The notes under the pieces were generated by a model. That model ran no database searches. It was given only the letters and a program-made list of their open reading frames with translations, and had not been told where the DNA came from. Shown one piece after another: positions 55,233 through 64,000 of a DNA stretch of 64,000 bases (position 1 is its first letter; the number at the start of each line of letters is the position of its first letter). The stretch is taken from the NCBI RefSeq assembly GCF_003633775.1, contig NZ_RBIN01000003.1, positions 310,001-374,000 on the forward strand, given 5' to 3'. Made by a program: the position numbers and the translations under genes. Source of the stretch: Kushneria sinocarnis. GTDB lineage: Bacteria; Pseudomonadota; Gammaproteobacteria; Pseudomonadales; Halomonadaceae.

Positions 55233-57575
55233 TTACGACGTCTCGGATGTTCGCCGCTGGCCGACATGCAAGGCACCGGACAGCGGCGCTGATTCTACCC
55301 CAGCACAGCCACCTTCGACACCGCCGACAGCCATCCGATCACTGGCATGATGGCGTACCCCCCGAATGCTGCCGCCGCCTCCGCGAACGAGATCGAGCGT
55401 GACAGCCCCATCCACGGCCGTGCTCCACAGACAGCTGCGGGCATGATGAAAGCGCCGGACCACGGCATCAGCGGGGTGGTGGTAGCGATTGAGATAACCG
55501 GCACTGAAAATGACATGGCGTGGCTTCAGATGATTGATCAGGGCGCTGCCCGAACTACTGCTGCTGCCGTGATGGCCCGCCACCAGCAGCGTGATCGGCC
55601 CCGCCGCCAGATGTGCCAGAAGCTGTCGTTCGACAGCGGTATCGGCATCCCCGGTCAGCAGCACCCGGTGCCGACCATCGGTAATGGCCAGTATACAGGA
55701 GCGTTCATTGTCCTCGGCCGGCAGGGTGACATCCGCCATCGGCCAGAGAAACCGAAAGGTGATGCCATCGACCCGCCACGCCGCTCCGGCACGGCAGGGG
55801 GTGATACCGGAAACCGCCATGGTGTGCCGGGTCGGCGCCCACCAGTGGCCGACATCATGCCGTTCGGCCAGCACCCGAACGCCGCCGGCGTGATCGAGAT
55901 CGCCATGACTGACGATCACACCGTCGAAGTGCCCGGGGGTCTGCCAGAGGGTCATGATCGGCGCAAAGCCGCTCGGAAAACGGGGCCCGGTGTCATACAG
56001 CCAGCGCGAATGCGCGGTCCGAATCTCGACCAGCTCCCCCTGACCGATATCGTGTACCACCACCGACCAGTGCCGGCTGTCCGACGCCAGTGGCGCCAGC
56101 CCGGGCAGTACCAGCAGCAGGCTCAGCGAGGCCGGAATGCGCCAGCGCAGATCAAGTCCGGGCAGCAGCCAGCAGAGAGCCAGCAGGCCCAACACCATCA
56201 TCAGCGGCAGCTTCAGCCAGTGCGCCGGCTGCCAGGCTGGAAAATGGCTCGCCAGCGCCGTAATGGCCTGCGCAAAGCCGTCGGCGCACAGACCGAACAG
56301 CTGCCAGAGCCAATCGGTCAGCATTGGCAAGGGGGTCAGCAGCCAGCCGAGCAGGCCCAGCGGCACCATGATCATCGTTACCCAGGGGATGGCGAGCAGA
56401 TTGACCGGCAGTGCGATCAGCGACAGCCGATCGAATGCCCAGAGCGAGGCCACCGCAGTTACCAGCGCCATCAGGCACTGTGTGCGCAGCAGCACCATGC
56501 CCCCACGCCCGCGTGGCCGACGGCACCAGGCCATGATCAGGGTGGCCACGGCACCGAACGACAGCCACAGACCGGGCGACATGATCTCCAGCGGCTGACA
56601 GAGCACCACCACCACCAGCGCCAGCCACCACCCCTGCCATACGCCCGGCGCATGACGACCACTGGCCACCCACAGCCCGATGATTGTCATGATGGCCGCC
56701 CGCAGTACCGGGGCGCCAAAACCGGCCAGTGCGGCATAACCGAAGGTTGTCAGCGCCGCCATCAGCCAGGGCCAGTCCAGCATCCGCCAGCGCGTCGGCT
56801 GCAGCAGACGGCTCAGGCCACGACACAGCAACAGCGCCCAGACCGCCACCAGCGACACATGCAGTCCGGAAACGACCATCAGATGCGAGGTCCCGGTATC
56901 CGCCAGCGCCTGCCACTGCGCCCCTGACAGGGCTTCGCTGCGCCCCAGGGTCAGCGCTGCCAGCCACGCCCGGGCAGCCCCCGAAGGAGCATGCGCCTTC
57001 AGCTGTTGATCCAGCCAGGCCCCCACCGGCCGATGCGCCGCCTGCTGCAATACTGCCCGGGGAGCATCCCGGACATAGCCTGTGGCACCAAATCCCTGTC
57101 GGATCAGCCAGTAGCGATAATCGAAGCTATCGGGATTGGCATAACCGTGCGGGGGTTTCAGCCGGGCAGTCAACTGCCAGTGCTGACCAATGGCGAGCGG
57201 CTCGGGCCGATACCAGTTCAGCCGTACCCGACCCAACCCCTCACACTTCGGCAGCCCGTGGTGCAGGGGATGACAGCTCGTCACCACCAGTGCCAGCCGG
57301 TCCCGGCCCTGCAGCGTCTCGAGCTCGACAATCCTGCCGGTCAGGCGCACCTCCTGACCGGCCAGACCGTCCGCCAGCAGGCGGGGCTTCGCCATGATGG
57401 CATGCCCCCCGGCCAGCAGTGCCACCAGTAGACACCCCACGAGCAGCCACCGGCGCAGGGCCAGCGCCAGCATCAGCAACAGCATCCAGAGCGGCGCCAC
57501 GGCCGGATACCCCTTGAGCGCCAGCCAGCCGCCGGCCACGGCACTCATCGCCAGCAGCGGCAGGTGCCATTTCAT
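55233..57575 (-). CDS. comEC: ComEC/Rec2 DNA uptake channel
   Basis: Inner-membrane channel for single-stranded DNA in natural transformation. The 780-residue protein has an N-terminal DUF4131/OB-like region (EVRLTGRIVELETLQGRD), a multi-helix competence domain (about residues 215-480) starting HLMVVSGLHVSLVAVWAL, and a C-terminal metallo-beta-lactamase-like domain with GVIVSHGDLDHAGGVRVL and LLVAGHHGSSSSSG. It is divergent from the DUF2062 gene and ends 46 bases before msbA, the usual comEC-msbA-lpxK neighbourhood. Confidence 0.92.
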   Translation of the reverse strand: MKWHLPLLAMSAVAGGWLALKGYPAVAPLWMLLLMLALALRRWLLVGCLLVALLAGGHAIMAKPRLLADGLAGQEVRLTGRIVELETLQGRDRLALVVTSCHPLHHGLPKCEGLGRVRLNWYRPEPLAIGQHWQLTARLKPPHGYANPDSFDYRYWLIRQGFGATGYVRDAPRAVLQQAAHRPVGAWLDQQLKAHAPSGAARAWLAALTLGRSEALSGAQWQALADTGTSHLMVVSGLHVSLVAVWALLLCRGLSRLLQPTRWRMLDWPWLMAALTTFGYAALAGFGAPVLRAAIMTIIGLWVASGRHAPGVWQGWWLALVVVVLCQPLEIMSPGLWLSFGAVATLIMAWCRRPRGRGGMVLLRTQCLMALVTAVASLWAFDRLSLIALPVNLLAIPWVTMIMVPLGLLGWLLTPLPMLTDWLWQLFGLCADGFAQAITALASHFPAWQPAHWLKLPLMMVLGLLALCWLLPGLDLRWRIPASLSLLLVLPGLAPLASDSRHWSVVVHDIGQGELVEIRTAHSRWLYDTGPRFPSGFAPIMTLWQTPGHFDGVIVSHGDLDHAGGVRVLAERHDVGHWWAPTRHTMAVSGITPCRAGAAWRVDGITFRFLWPMADVTLPAEDNERSCILAITDGRHRVLLTGDADTAVERQLLAHLAAGPITLLVAGHHGSSSSSGSALINHLKPRHVIFSAGYLNRYHHPADAVVRRFHHARSCLWSTAVDGAVTLDLVRGGGGSIRGVRHHASDRMAVGGVEGGCAGVESAPLSGALHVGQRRTSETS

Positions 57576-57713
57576 GGTGCCATCTCACCGGATCGGCGAA
57601 GGGTCGACGGGCTTCCCTCAGGCGGATTCAGACTGCAAAAACCCAATTCGAAGGTTCCCATGTCATGGTGGTCACATGGATAATGCCGTTTCCTCCTGTC
57701 AGTGTCGGACTTC

Positions 57714-58235
57714 ATGCGTCGCCAACTGCTTCAACGCTACCTGCCCGATCCGGAACGCCTGCGTCGTTACAGGTCGCTGCGCTTCGTGCATCCGTTGATC
57801 GACAAGCGCGCCCTGTGGCAGGTGTCCCGACATACCATTGCCAATGCCGTCTCGGTGGGACTTTTCTGTGCCCTGCTGCCGATTCCCTGCCAGATGCTGG
57901 TGGCTGCCCTCGGCGCCTGGATCATGCGGGCCAATCTGCCGCTGTCGATCGCGCTGGTCTGGCTGACCAATCCGCTGACCATGCCGGTGGTGTTCTATAC
58001 CACCTATCGGGTAGGCGCCTGGGTGCTGCAGCGGCCGATCATGCAGCTGCCCGATCAGCTCAGCGTGCAGTGGTTTGCCACCCAGCTGACGGATGCCATG
58101 CCCTCCCTGATTCTGGGCTCGCTGATCTGCGCCATGGTTATCGGCGCGCTGGCCAATATCTTGACCCGGCTGATCTGGCGCTGGCAGATCACCCGCCTCT
58201 GGCGCCGTCGCCGCCACCGCTCCTCCCGCCACTGA
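57714..58235 (+). CDS. DUF2062 inner-membrane protein
   Basis: A 173-residue protein starting MRRQLLQRYLPDPERLRRY, with ANAVSVGLFCALLPIPCQML, RANLPLSIALVWLTNPLTMP and a C-terminal membrane helix, SLILGSLICAMVIGALANIL, then a basic tail. The central P-rich helices and the TNPLTMP motif are characteristic of DUF2062. Function is unknown. ATG 57714 fits family N-termini; a GTG four codons upstream is also possible. No strong ribosome site was seen. It lies beside comEC, as in Pseudomonas. Confidence 0.87.
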   Translation: MRRQLLQRYLPDPERLRRYRSLRFVHPLIDKRALWQVSRHTIANAVSVGLFCALLPIPCQMLVAALGAWIMRANLPLSIALVWLTNPLTMPVVFYTTYRVGAWVLQRPIMQLPDQLSVQWFATQLTDAMPSLILGSLICAMVIGALANILTRLIWRWQITRLWRRRRHRSSRH

Positions 58236-58339
58236 ACTCCCGCTTTGACCGGCGTACCGCTACCAACCAGGTTAAGGGGGGATTCGGCGTCCGCCCCGGG
58301 CGGCGTCGCAAGGTTCAACAGTCAGGAGGACGACCCATC

Positions 58340-59137
58340 ATGGATCTGGGAATCAGCAACCGCGTCGCGATCATAACCGGCGCAGCCGGCGGGCTGGGCT
58401 TTGAAACGGCGCGTGTACTGGCCGAGGAAGGGGTGCGGGTCGTACTCAGCGACACTGATGATTCCGCCGTGAAACAGCGGGCCGAAGAGCTCGGCGCCGA
58501 CTGCTGTACTCACGTCGGTGATCTCACCCGTCAGGCAGACGCCGATGAACTGGCCCGCTGCGCCCTGGAACGCTTCGGTACCATCGATATCGTGGTACAC
58601 ACGGCCGGTATCACCGGCGCCAAGGGCGAGCCGCTGGAGATGAGTGACAGCGACTTCGAAGCGACCTGGCAGGCCAACCTGATGTCATCGGTCCGCATTG
58701 CCCGCGCCACCTTCCCTGCCATGCGCGAACGGGGCTGGGGTCGGTTCGTCTGCGTCAGTTCGGAAAATGCCGTGCAGCCCTACTGGGACGAGGTCGTCTA
58801 CAACGTCTCGAAGGCGGGCCTTTCCGCATTCGTCAAGAACCTTTCCTACGGCGAGGCGAAACACGGCATCCTCTGCAATACGGTCGCCCCGGCCTTCATC
58901 GAATCCCCCATGACCGATGGCATGATGCATCAGCGCAGTGACAACCTGGGGGTCTCGTTCCAGCAGGCCGTGGAGTCGTTTCTGGACGAGGAACGGCCCG
59001 GCATTGCCCTCGAACGCCGCGGTCAGGCCCATGAGGTGGCCGGTCTGATCGCCCTGCTGGTGTCCGAACGGGGCTCGTTCATCAACGGTGCCAACCTGCG
59101 CGTCGATGGCGGCGCCGTGATGTCCGTCCAGAACTGA
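58340..59137 (+). CDS. SDR-family oxidoreductase
   Basis: A 265-residue short-chain dehydrogenase. It has the NAD(P)-binding AIITGAAGGLGFETARVL, VVHTAGITGAKGEP, the catalytic Ser in VCVSSENAVQPYWD, YNVSKAGLSAF (Tyr/Lys pair) and a closing FINGANLRVDGGAVMSV. An acidic Asp after the second strand (LSDTDDSAV) favours NAD over NADP. AGGAGG supports ATG 58340. Substrate is not predictable; relatives include 3-oxoacyl-ACP and sugar or steroid reductases. An in-frame open stretch upstream to 57665 is fortuitous. Confidence 0.85.
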   Translation: MDLGISNRVAIITGAAGGLGFETARVLAEEGVRVVLSDTDDSAVKQRAEELGADCCTHVGDLTRQADADELARCALERFGTIDIVVHTAGITGAKGEPLEMSDSDFEATWQANLMSSVRIARATFPAMRERGWGRFVCVSSENAVQPYWDEVVYNVSKAGLSAFVKNLSYGEAKHGILCNTVAPAFIESPMTDGMMHQRSDNLGVSFQQAVESFLDEERPGIALERRGQAHEVAGLIALLVSERGSFINGANLRVDGGAVMSVQN

Positions 59138-59142
59138 AGGGC

Positions 59143-59173
59143 TGCGCCGCTCCGGCGGATGCGGAGCGGCGCA
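59143..59173. terminator. Bidirectional terminator between the SDR gene and lolD
   Basis: A perfect 12-base stem (TGCGCCGCTCCG at 59143-59154, CGGAGCGGCGCA at 59162-59173) with a 7-base loop fills the 48-base gap between convergent genes. Confidence 0.6.
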
Positions 59174-59185
59174 TGGCGTGGCCGG

Positions 59186-59869
59186 TCACGCCTCCTGAGT
59201 CAGGCGCCCGTGATCGAGCGTCAGGATTCGATCCTGATGTGCGGCAATCCGGCGATCATGGGTCACTACCACAAAGGCACTGCGCGAGCGCGCCGCCACG
59301 TCATCCATCAGCTCCAGAATATTGCCGGCCGTGGTCTGATCGAGATTACCGGTCGGTTCATCCATCAGCACCAGACTGGGATCGGTCACCAGCGCCCGGG
59401 CGATGGCCACCCGCTGCCGCTCTCCACCGGAAAGCTCACCCGGCTTGTGGTGGCCCCTGGCCCCCACGCCGACGCGCTCCAGCAGCGCCGTCGCCTTTTC
59501 CGCCGCCTCATGGCGGCGATGCCCGCGTATGATCAGCGGCATCGAGACGTTCTCGATGGCGGTAAACTCCGCCAGCAGATGGTGAAACTGGTAGACGAAC
59601 CCGATATGGCGGTTGCGAAAGCGGCCGATGGCGCTTTCCGACAGCCCCTGCAGGGTCTGCCCGGCAATCCGGATCTCGCCACCGGAGGGCTGATCCAGCC
59701 CGCCCAGCAGATTGAGCAGGGTCGTCTTGCCGGACCCCGAACTGCCGACAACGGCCACCCGCTCACCGGCATGCACCGTCATCTCGAGCTGATCGAGCAC
59801 GGTCACTTCCTGGGGCCCCTCGCGATAGACGCGCACCAGCTGACGACACTCCAGCATGACATCACTCAT
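59186..59869 (-). CDS. lolD: Lipoprotein-releasing system ATP-binding protein
   Basis: ATPase that powers release of outer-membrane lipoproteins from the inner membrane to LolA. The 227-residue protein has [20 protein letters not shown] (Walker A), [20 protein letters not shown] (signature) and [15 protein letters not shown] (Walker B). Its ATG overlaps the permease stop by 8 bases, so the two are coupled. Confidence 0.94.
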   Translation of the reverse strand: MSDVMLECRQLVRVYREGPQEVTVLDQLEMTVHAGERVAVVGSSGSGKTTLLNLLGGLDQPSGGEIRIAGQTLQGLSESAIGRFRNRHIGFVYQFHHLLAEFTAIENVSMPLIIRGHRRHEAAEKATALLERVGVGARGHHKPGELSGGERQRVAIARALVTDPSLVLMDEPTGNLDQTTAGNILELMDDVAARSRSAFVVVTHDRRIAAHQDRILTLDHGRLTQEA

Positions 59870-61103
59870 AGCGCAGCACCTCCGCCGGCTGAACGCGCGC
59901 GGCCCGCCAGGCCGGATAGAGCGTGGAAAGGAAACTCAGGGCGAAGGCCACACCGACAATCACGCCGATATCACTCCACTGCAGCCGCGAGGGCAGATAG
60001 CTGATGAAATAGACGTTGGGATTGAGGAACTGCACATTGAAGACGGCCTCGATCCACTCGAAGATGTCCGAAATCGACAGCGCCAGGGCGATGCCGATGC
60101 CCAGGCCCAGCAGGATGCCGATGATGCCGATGGTCAGCCCCTGGACGATGAAGATGCCCATGATGGTCCGCGGCGTGGCGCCCAGGGTCCGCAGGATGGC
60201 GATGTCGGCATGCTTGTCGGTCACGACCATGACCAGGGTCGAGACGATGTTGAACGCCGCCACGGCCACGATCACCATCAGCAGCAGTCCGATCAGATGC
60301 TTCTCCATCTGGATGGCCTGAAAGAGATTGCCCTGGGTATAGGTCCAGTCGACGCCGCGATAACCCGGTGGCAGGCTGTTGATGATATCCCTCGTGATGG
60401 CATGCGCCTTGAACAGGTCATCGAACTCGAGCCGGATGCCCTGCGCCTCGCCGGACTGACGCGCCAGGGCCTTCATGTCGCCGAGACTGGTATAGGCCAG
60501 ATTGCCATCGACCTGGGCGCCGACACTGAAGATCCCCGAGACGGTGAAACGCTTGAGCCGGGGAAATACACCACCCGGGGTAACCGAGGCCTCCGGTACC
60601 AGCAGCGTTATCTGATCCCCGACCCCGACGCCCAGATTGCGGGCCAGCAGGCTGCCCATGACCACATTCCAGCTGCCGGATTCGAGTGAATCGAGACTCC
60701 CGGCGGTCATGTGGTCTTCCACGATCGACACCCGTTTTTCCGCCTCGGGCTCAATGCCCTCGACCATGGCGCCGGATGTGTTGCCGCTGGCCGAGAACAT
60801 GCCCTGCTGCTGAATGTAGGGCGCCGCCCCCGTCACATGCTGATGCTGCTTCAGTCGATCAGCCAGGGCATGCCAGTCCCGGACGCCCTCGCTGGCCTCG
60901 ATGCGACTGTGCGGCACCATCCCCAGCACGCGTGAACGCAGCTCATGATCGAAGCCGTTCATGACCGAGAGCACCAGAATCAGCACGGCCACGCCGAGCG
61001 TCAGCCCCAACATCGAGGTCAGCGAAATGAAGGAAATGAAATGATTGCGTCGCTTCGCTCGGGTATAGCGAAGACCGATCAGAAATGGGAGGCGATCCAG
61101 CAT
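59862..61103 (-). CDS. lolC: Lipoprotein-releasing system transmembrane protein (LolC/LolE family)
   Basis: A 413-residue inner-membrane permease with one N-terminal helix ([20 protein letters not shown]), a long periplasmic domain and three C-terminal helices. The loop [20 protein letters not shown] resembles the LolA-binding Hook of LolC. MELxRxLGA-type segment [20 protein letters not shown] precedes the last helices. Only one LolC/E-type gene flanks lolD here, so it may be a LolF-type single permease, unless a lolE lies elsewhere. ATG 61103 fits the family; the frame opens 16 codons earlier. Confidence 0.88.
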   Translation of the reverse strand: MLDRLPFLIGLRYTRAKRRNHFISFISLTSMLGLTLGVAVLILVLSVMNGFDHELRSRVLGMVPHSRIEASEGVRDWHALADRLKQHQHVTGAAPYIQQQGMFSASGNTSGAMVEGIEPEAEKRVSIVEDHMTAGSLDSLESGSWNVVMGSLLARNLGVGVGDQITLLVPEASVTPGGVFPRLKRFTVSGIFSVGAQVDGNLAYTSLGDMKALARQSGEAQGIRLEFDDLFKAHAITRDIINSLPPGYRGVDWTYTQGNLFQAIQMEKHLIGLLLMVIVAVAAFNIVSTLVMVVTDKHADIAILRTLGATPRTIMGIFIVQGLTIGIIGILLGLGIGIALALSISDIFEWIEAVFNVQFLNPNVYFISYLPSRLQWSDIGVIVGVAFALSFLSTLYPAWRAARVQPAEVLRYE

Positions 61104-61290
61104 CGATATTCCAGCCGCAGACAGAAGCGGCCATGTTACGGATTTTGCCACGGCTGTGCACCATACCTGTCACGTGACCTTTGCCGTCGGGCTGCTAGAA
61201 TGCAGCCCGGAAGTCATGGGCCGTGGCACGGCTCGTCATCCGCTTCTTCACCCACGCCCCCCTTTCCGCTGCTGCTCCGGGACAATCAAG

Positions 61291-62346
61291 ATGCTGCGCA
61301 TGCTGCCCGAATGGTCTCCCCAGGATGCCATCATGCTGACCTGGCCCCACGCCAATGGTGACTGGGCCGACCTCCTGTCGATCATCGAAGCCACACTGGA
61401 GACGATCGCCACGGTCATCAGCCGCTATCAGCCGGTGTTGATCGTGGTGCCCGATCAGACCGCCCGGGAACAGCTACAGCAGCGCCTGGTCCGCCTGGGG
61501 GCCGAGCCCGCGCAGCTCCGGTTTCTTGTTGCCCCCAGCAATGACACCTGGGCACGCGATCATGGTCCGATCGGCATCATGCGCCATGACGCGCCTGAAC
61601 TGCTGGATTATCGCTTCACCGGCTGGGGCGGCAGGTTTCCGGCCGAGGACGACGATGCGCTGAACCGCCGGCTCGGCACGGCCGGCGCCTGGCAGGCCCC
61701 GCTGCACTCGCATGACGATCTGGTACTGGAAGGGGGCGCGCTGGAAACCGATGGTCAGGGTACCCTGCTGACCACCGAGGCCTGCCTGCTCAACCCCAAC
61801 CGCAACCCGCAGCTGGATCGGGCCGGGCTTGAACAGCGGCTGGCCCGGGATCTCGGCATCGACCGGGTGCTCTGGCTGCGCAGCGGTTACCTGGCAGGCG
61901 ATGATACCGACAGCCACATTGATACCCTGGCCCGCTTCTGCGATGCCGGCACCCTGGCCTACGTGCGCTGCGACGATCCGGAGGACCCCCACTTCGAAGC
62001 ACTGGCGGCCATGGAGCGGGAGCTGCAGCAGCTCCGCCAGCGTGACGGCTCACCCTATCGACTGATCGCCCTGCCATGGCCGAAGCCCTGCTTCGATCCG
62101 GAAGACGGCCATCGCCTGCCGGCCACCTATGCCAACTTCCTGATCATCAACGGTGCGGTACTGGTCCCCGTCTACGCCGATGCCGCGGATACCCGGGCCC
62201 TGCAGGCCATGGCCACGGCCTTCCCGGAGCGGGATATCATTCCCATCGACTGTCGCAGCGTCATCCGCCAGCATGGCAGCCTGCACTGTCTGACCATGCA
62301 GCTGCCGCAGGGCACGCTGAATCACTCTGCAGCGGAGGTATCATGA
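61291..62346 (+). CDS. aguA: Agmatine deiminase
   Basis: Converts agmatine to N-carbamoylputrescine. The 351-residue protein of the PAD-porph family starts MLRMLPEWSPQDAIMLTWPH, with NDTWARDHGPIGIM, VLEGGALETDGQGTLLTTE, AGDDTDSHIDTLARF and the catalytic Cys in QHGSLHCLTMQLP. The start has only a weak ribosome site; the next Met three codons later is also possible. It overlaps aguB by 4 bases, and the two form the arginine-decarboxylase-type putrescine pathway. Divergent from lolC. Confidence 0.93.
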   Translation: MLRMLPEWSPQDAIMLTWPHANGDWADLLSIIEATLETIATVISRYQPVLIVVPDQTAREQLQQRLVRLGAEPAQLRFLVAPSNDTWARDHGPIGIMRHDAPELLDYRFTGWGGRFPAEDDDALNRRLGTAGAWQAPLHSHDDLVLEGGALETDGQGTLLTTEACLLNPNRNPQLDRAGLEQRLARDLGIDRVLWLRSGYLAGDDTDSHIDTLARFCDAGTLAYVRCDDPEDPHFEALAAMERELQQLRQRDGSPYRLIALPWPKPCFDPEDGHRLPATYANFLIINGAVLVPVYADAADTRALQAMATAFPERDIIPIDCRSVIRQHGSLHCLTMQLPQGTLNHSAAEVS

Positions 62347-63251
62347 GCCCGGATCTCAACGTCGGCATCGTCCAGCAGCGCGCCTGGAACGACAAGCATC
62401 GCAGCCTCGACGAGAGCGAACGCGGCCTGCGCGCACTGGCTGCGCGGGGCGCCCGGCTGGTGCTGCTGCAGGAGCTGCACGCCACCACCTACTTCTGTCA
62501 GACCGAGGACACCAGCGTCTTCGACATGGCCGAGTCCCTTGAGGGCCCGACCGTCACCCGGCTGGCCGGACTGGCGCGTGAGCTCGATCTGGTCATTGTC
62601 GGCTCGATCTTCGAGCGTCGCGCTGCCGGTCTCTATCACAACACGGCCGTGGTGCTCGATCGGGATCGCGGGCTGGTGGGCACCTACCGCAAGATGCACA
62701 TTCCCGATGATCCCGGCTTCTACGAGAAGTTCTATTTCACTCCTGGTGACAGCGGGCATGGCCGGGGCCGGGGCTTCACACCGATCGATACCTCGCTCGG
62801 TCGACTGGGGGTGCTGGTGTGCTGGGATCAGTGGTATCCCGAAGCGGCCCGGCTGATGGCGCTGGCCGGCGCCGATCTGCTGCTCTACCCGACCGCAATC
62901 GGCTGGGATCCCAATGATGATGCTGCCGAACAGCAGCGTCAGCTGGAGGCCTGGCAGCTGATCCAGCGTTCCCACGCCGTGGCCAACGGGTTGCCGGTGG
63001 TGGTGGCCAACCGTATCGGCCACGAGGCCGACCCTTCCGGTCACGGTGACGGCATCGATTTCTGGGGCAACAGCTTCATCGCCGGTCCCCAGGGGGAACT
63101 GCTGGTACAGGCCGACAGGGAAACGGAGCACCCGATGGCCACCCTCCCGCTCGGTCGCAGTGAAACGGTACGCCGGATCTGGCCCTACCTGCGGGACCGC
63201 CGGATCGACGCCTATCAGGATCTCACCGAGCGCTATCTCGATCATCGCTGA
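62343..63251 (+). CDS. aguB: N-carbamoylputrescine amidase
   Basis: Nitrilase-superfamily enzyme that hydrolyses N-carbamoylputrescine to putrescine. The 302-residue protein has the catalytic triad in LVLLQELHATTYF (Glu), TYRKMHIPDDPGFYEKFYF (Lys) and LGVLVCWDQWYPEAARL (Cys). Its ATG overlaps the aguA stop (ATGA), so production is coupled. aguA-aguB pairs are widespread in Pseudomonas and Halomonas; no arginine decarboxylase gene is in the window. Confidence 0.94.
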   Translation: MSPDLNVGIVQQRAWNDKHRSLDESERGLRALAARGARLVLLQELHATTYFCQTEDTSVFDMAESLEGPTVTRLAGLARELDLVIVGSIFERRAAGLYHNTAVVLDRDRGLVGTYRKMHIPDDPGFYEKFYFTPGDSGHGRGRGFTPIDTSLGRLGVLVCWDQWYPEAARLMALAGADLLLYPTAIGWDPNDDAAEQQRQLEAWQLIQRSHAVANGLPVVVANRIGHEADPSGHGDGIDFWGNSFIAGPQGELLVQADRETEHPMATLPLGRSETVRRIWPYLRDRRIDAYQDLTERYLDHR

Positions 63252-63291
63252 GCCCCGGGCGACACCGCTCTCTGTACCCGCTCGACGGAAG

Positions 63292-63315
63292 CCGTTATGC
63301 TTCGCAAGATAACGG
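63292..63315. repeat. Inverted repeat in front of the Tus-like gene
   Basis: CCGTTAT (63292-63298) and ATAACGG (63309-63315) are perfect complements, and inner CTT/AAG triplets continue the pairing with one bulged G. The element ends 16 bases before the start of the Tus-like gene and could be an operator, an mRNA hairpin or part of a binding site for its product. Confidence 0.6.
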
Positions 63316-63331
63316 TATAAGGAGGTCCGCC

Positions 63332-64000
63332 ATGACCCTGCAGTACCAACTGCTTGCCGAACTGGAGCACGCCTTCGATGCACTCGTCGACAGTACCGAG
63401 GCCCTGCTGGCGCACTGTGATCGCCAGTGGCCGGCGGCCTGGGCCCTTGGCACGCAGCCGGCGGACAGCCAGTGGCTGCGTCGGGCCCTGACGGATTTCT
63501 GGTATCAGGATGGTCAGGATGGCCGCACCACCCGCAACTACATCGGGCTGGTGGTCGCCGATGCGGTCATGCTGGAAGAGGTGGCCAGGATCAATCGGTG
63601 CAAGGATCACTTCGCCGCCCTGCTGGAACAGATCCGTCGCGATCATCCCGCCATGGTGCCCGAGATCAAGGCGACCCTGCCCTTTCGTCATCCGGTGCTG
63701 CACGATCACCTGCGGGGCGAAGGCCTGGCCCGGCTGCATCTCAAGCAGTGCTGGCGCCACATTCCCGTGGCGGAAGCGCCGGTAGCCCGGGTCCGCATGG
63801 CCTGGTACTCGAGCGGTCGTTCGATCAAGCGCCTGACCGTCAGCGAGGTGGAAGAGAAGCTGTCGCGGCTCAACAATGAAGCGGCCCATGTGCGCATTCA
63901 GTGGCAGAAGCTGGCGGGACTGCCCAGCGGCGAGATACTGGCGCAGGTACAGCAGCAGGCGCCGCTGATGCGCGCCAATCTCTTCTACCGGGAGCCGCTC
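63332..64000 (+). CDS. tus: Tus-like DNA replication terminus site-binding protein, N-terminal part (cut by window edge)
   Basis: The first 223 codons of a gene running off the right edge. The start has GGAGG at good spacing. The segment RVRMAWYSSGRSIKRLTVSE followed by VEEKLSRL resembles the E. coli Tus stretch that reads [22 protein letters not shown], and the preceding LHLKQCWRHIP aligns with the LNAYRTLTVLH region. The N-terminal part (YQLLAELEHAFDALVDSTEA) fits the helical start of Tus. Tus binds Ter sites and blocks replication forks from one side. The match is by motif memory over one region, so the call is moderate. Confidence 0.6.
   Translation, partial: MTLQYQLLAELEHAFDALVDSTEALLAHCDRQWPAAWALGTQPADSQWLRRALTDFWYQDGQDGRTTRNYIGLVVADAVMLEEVARINRCKDHFAALLEQIRRDHPAMVPEIKATLPFRHPVLHDHLRGEGLARLHLKQCWRHIPVAEAPVARVRMAWYSSGRSIKRLTVSEVEEKLSRLNNEAAHVRIQWQKLAGLPSGEILAQVQQQAPLMRANLFYREPL

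Noticed and set aside
53426-55276. Longer msbA start at 55276 or 55219
   Set aside because: These starts lack a ribosome site and would overlap comEC; GTG 55186 has GGGGAG and gives the family length.
57665-58339. Upstream in-frame extension joining the DUF2062 region to the SDR gene
   Set aside because: The first part reads through DUF2062 in another frame and is not protein-like; AGGAGG and ATG 58340 mark the real SDR start.

Overview
The window is a dense, GC-rich (roughly 60 percent by eye) gammaproteobacterial chromosome segment that is almost entirely core genome. Gene content and order fit the Halomonadaceae (Halomonas, Kushneria, Salinicola type), with clear parallels to Pseudomonas gene order: algU-mucA-mucB-mucD, rne/rluC/HAD/sppA/maf/yceD-rpmF-plsX-fab, tmk-holB-pilZ-tatD, and etfBA divergent from the ETF dehydrogenase. 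The placement is an inference from gene order and protein motifs. No rRNA or tRNA gene, insertion sequence, prophage, CRISPR array or plasmid-like module was seen.

Layout. 1-7.5 kb (minus strand): partial rlmD, cysM, pdxJ, recO, era, rnc, lepB, lepA. 7.6-11.8 kb (minus): the envelope-stress module mucD, mucB, mucA, algU, with two convincing sigma-E type promoters. 12.1-19.3 kb: aroF, dinG, an RhlB-type DEAD-box helicase with a very long low-complexity N-terminus, a small basic protein and xthA. 19.3-24.6 kb (minus): a TtpC-type TonB energy-transduction operon (DUF3450, TtpC-like, ExbB, ExbD, TonB, TPR) behind a possible Fur site. 24.9-28.6 kb: etfA/etfB and, divergently, the ETF:ubiquinone oxidoreductase. 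28.6-33.5 kb (minus): sulfurtransferase, UvrD-like helicase, DUF1285 protein, TatD, PilZ. 33.6-42.7 kb (minus): holB, tmk, mltG, pabC, fabF, acpP, fabG, fabD, plsX, rpmF, yceD, joining replication, cell-wall and fatty-acid synthesis. 42.8-46.1 kb: maf (plus), then sppA, a HAD phosphatase and rluC (minus). 46.7-49.7 kb (plus): rne with a long leader. 49.9-57.6 kb (minus): murB, a low-molecular-weight phosphatase, kdsB, a Trm112-like protein, lpxK, msbA and comEC, mainly lipid A/Kdo and cell-wall supply. 57.7-64 kb: a DUF2062 protein and an SDR (plus), lolD and one lolC/E-type gene (minus), aguA-aguB (plus) and the start of a Tus-like replication-terminator protein (plus, cut by the window edge).

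How the genes fit together. Many genes overlap by 1-17 bases, so translational coupling is the rule. Three themes recur. Envelope building and surveillance covers lepB, mucBAD/algU, the lpxK-msbA-kdsB group, lolD with lolC/E, murB and mltG. RNA turnover covers rnc, era, rhlB and rne; RhlB and RNase E are usual degradosome partners and both carry long repeat-containing disordered regions here. Core metabolism covers fatty acids, ETF electron transfer, cysteine, PLP and aromatics.

I did not find a clearly new multi-gene system. The observations most worth following are the Tus-like gene with an adjacent inverted repeat, a near-leaderless promoter arrangement at yceD, the two sigma-E promoters, the TtpC-TonB operon, and the repeat-rich disordered tails of RhlB and RNase E.
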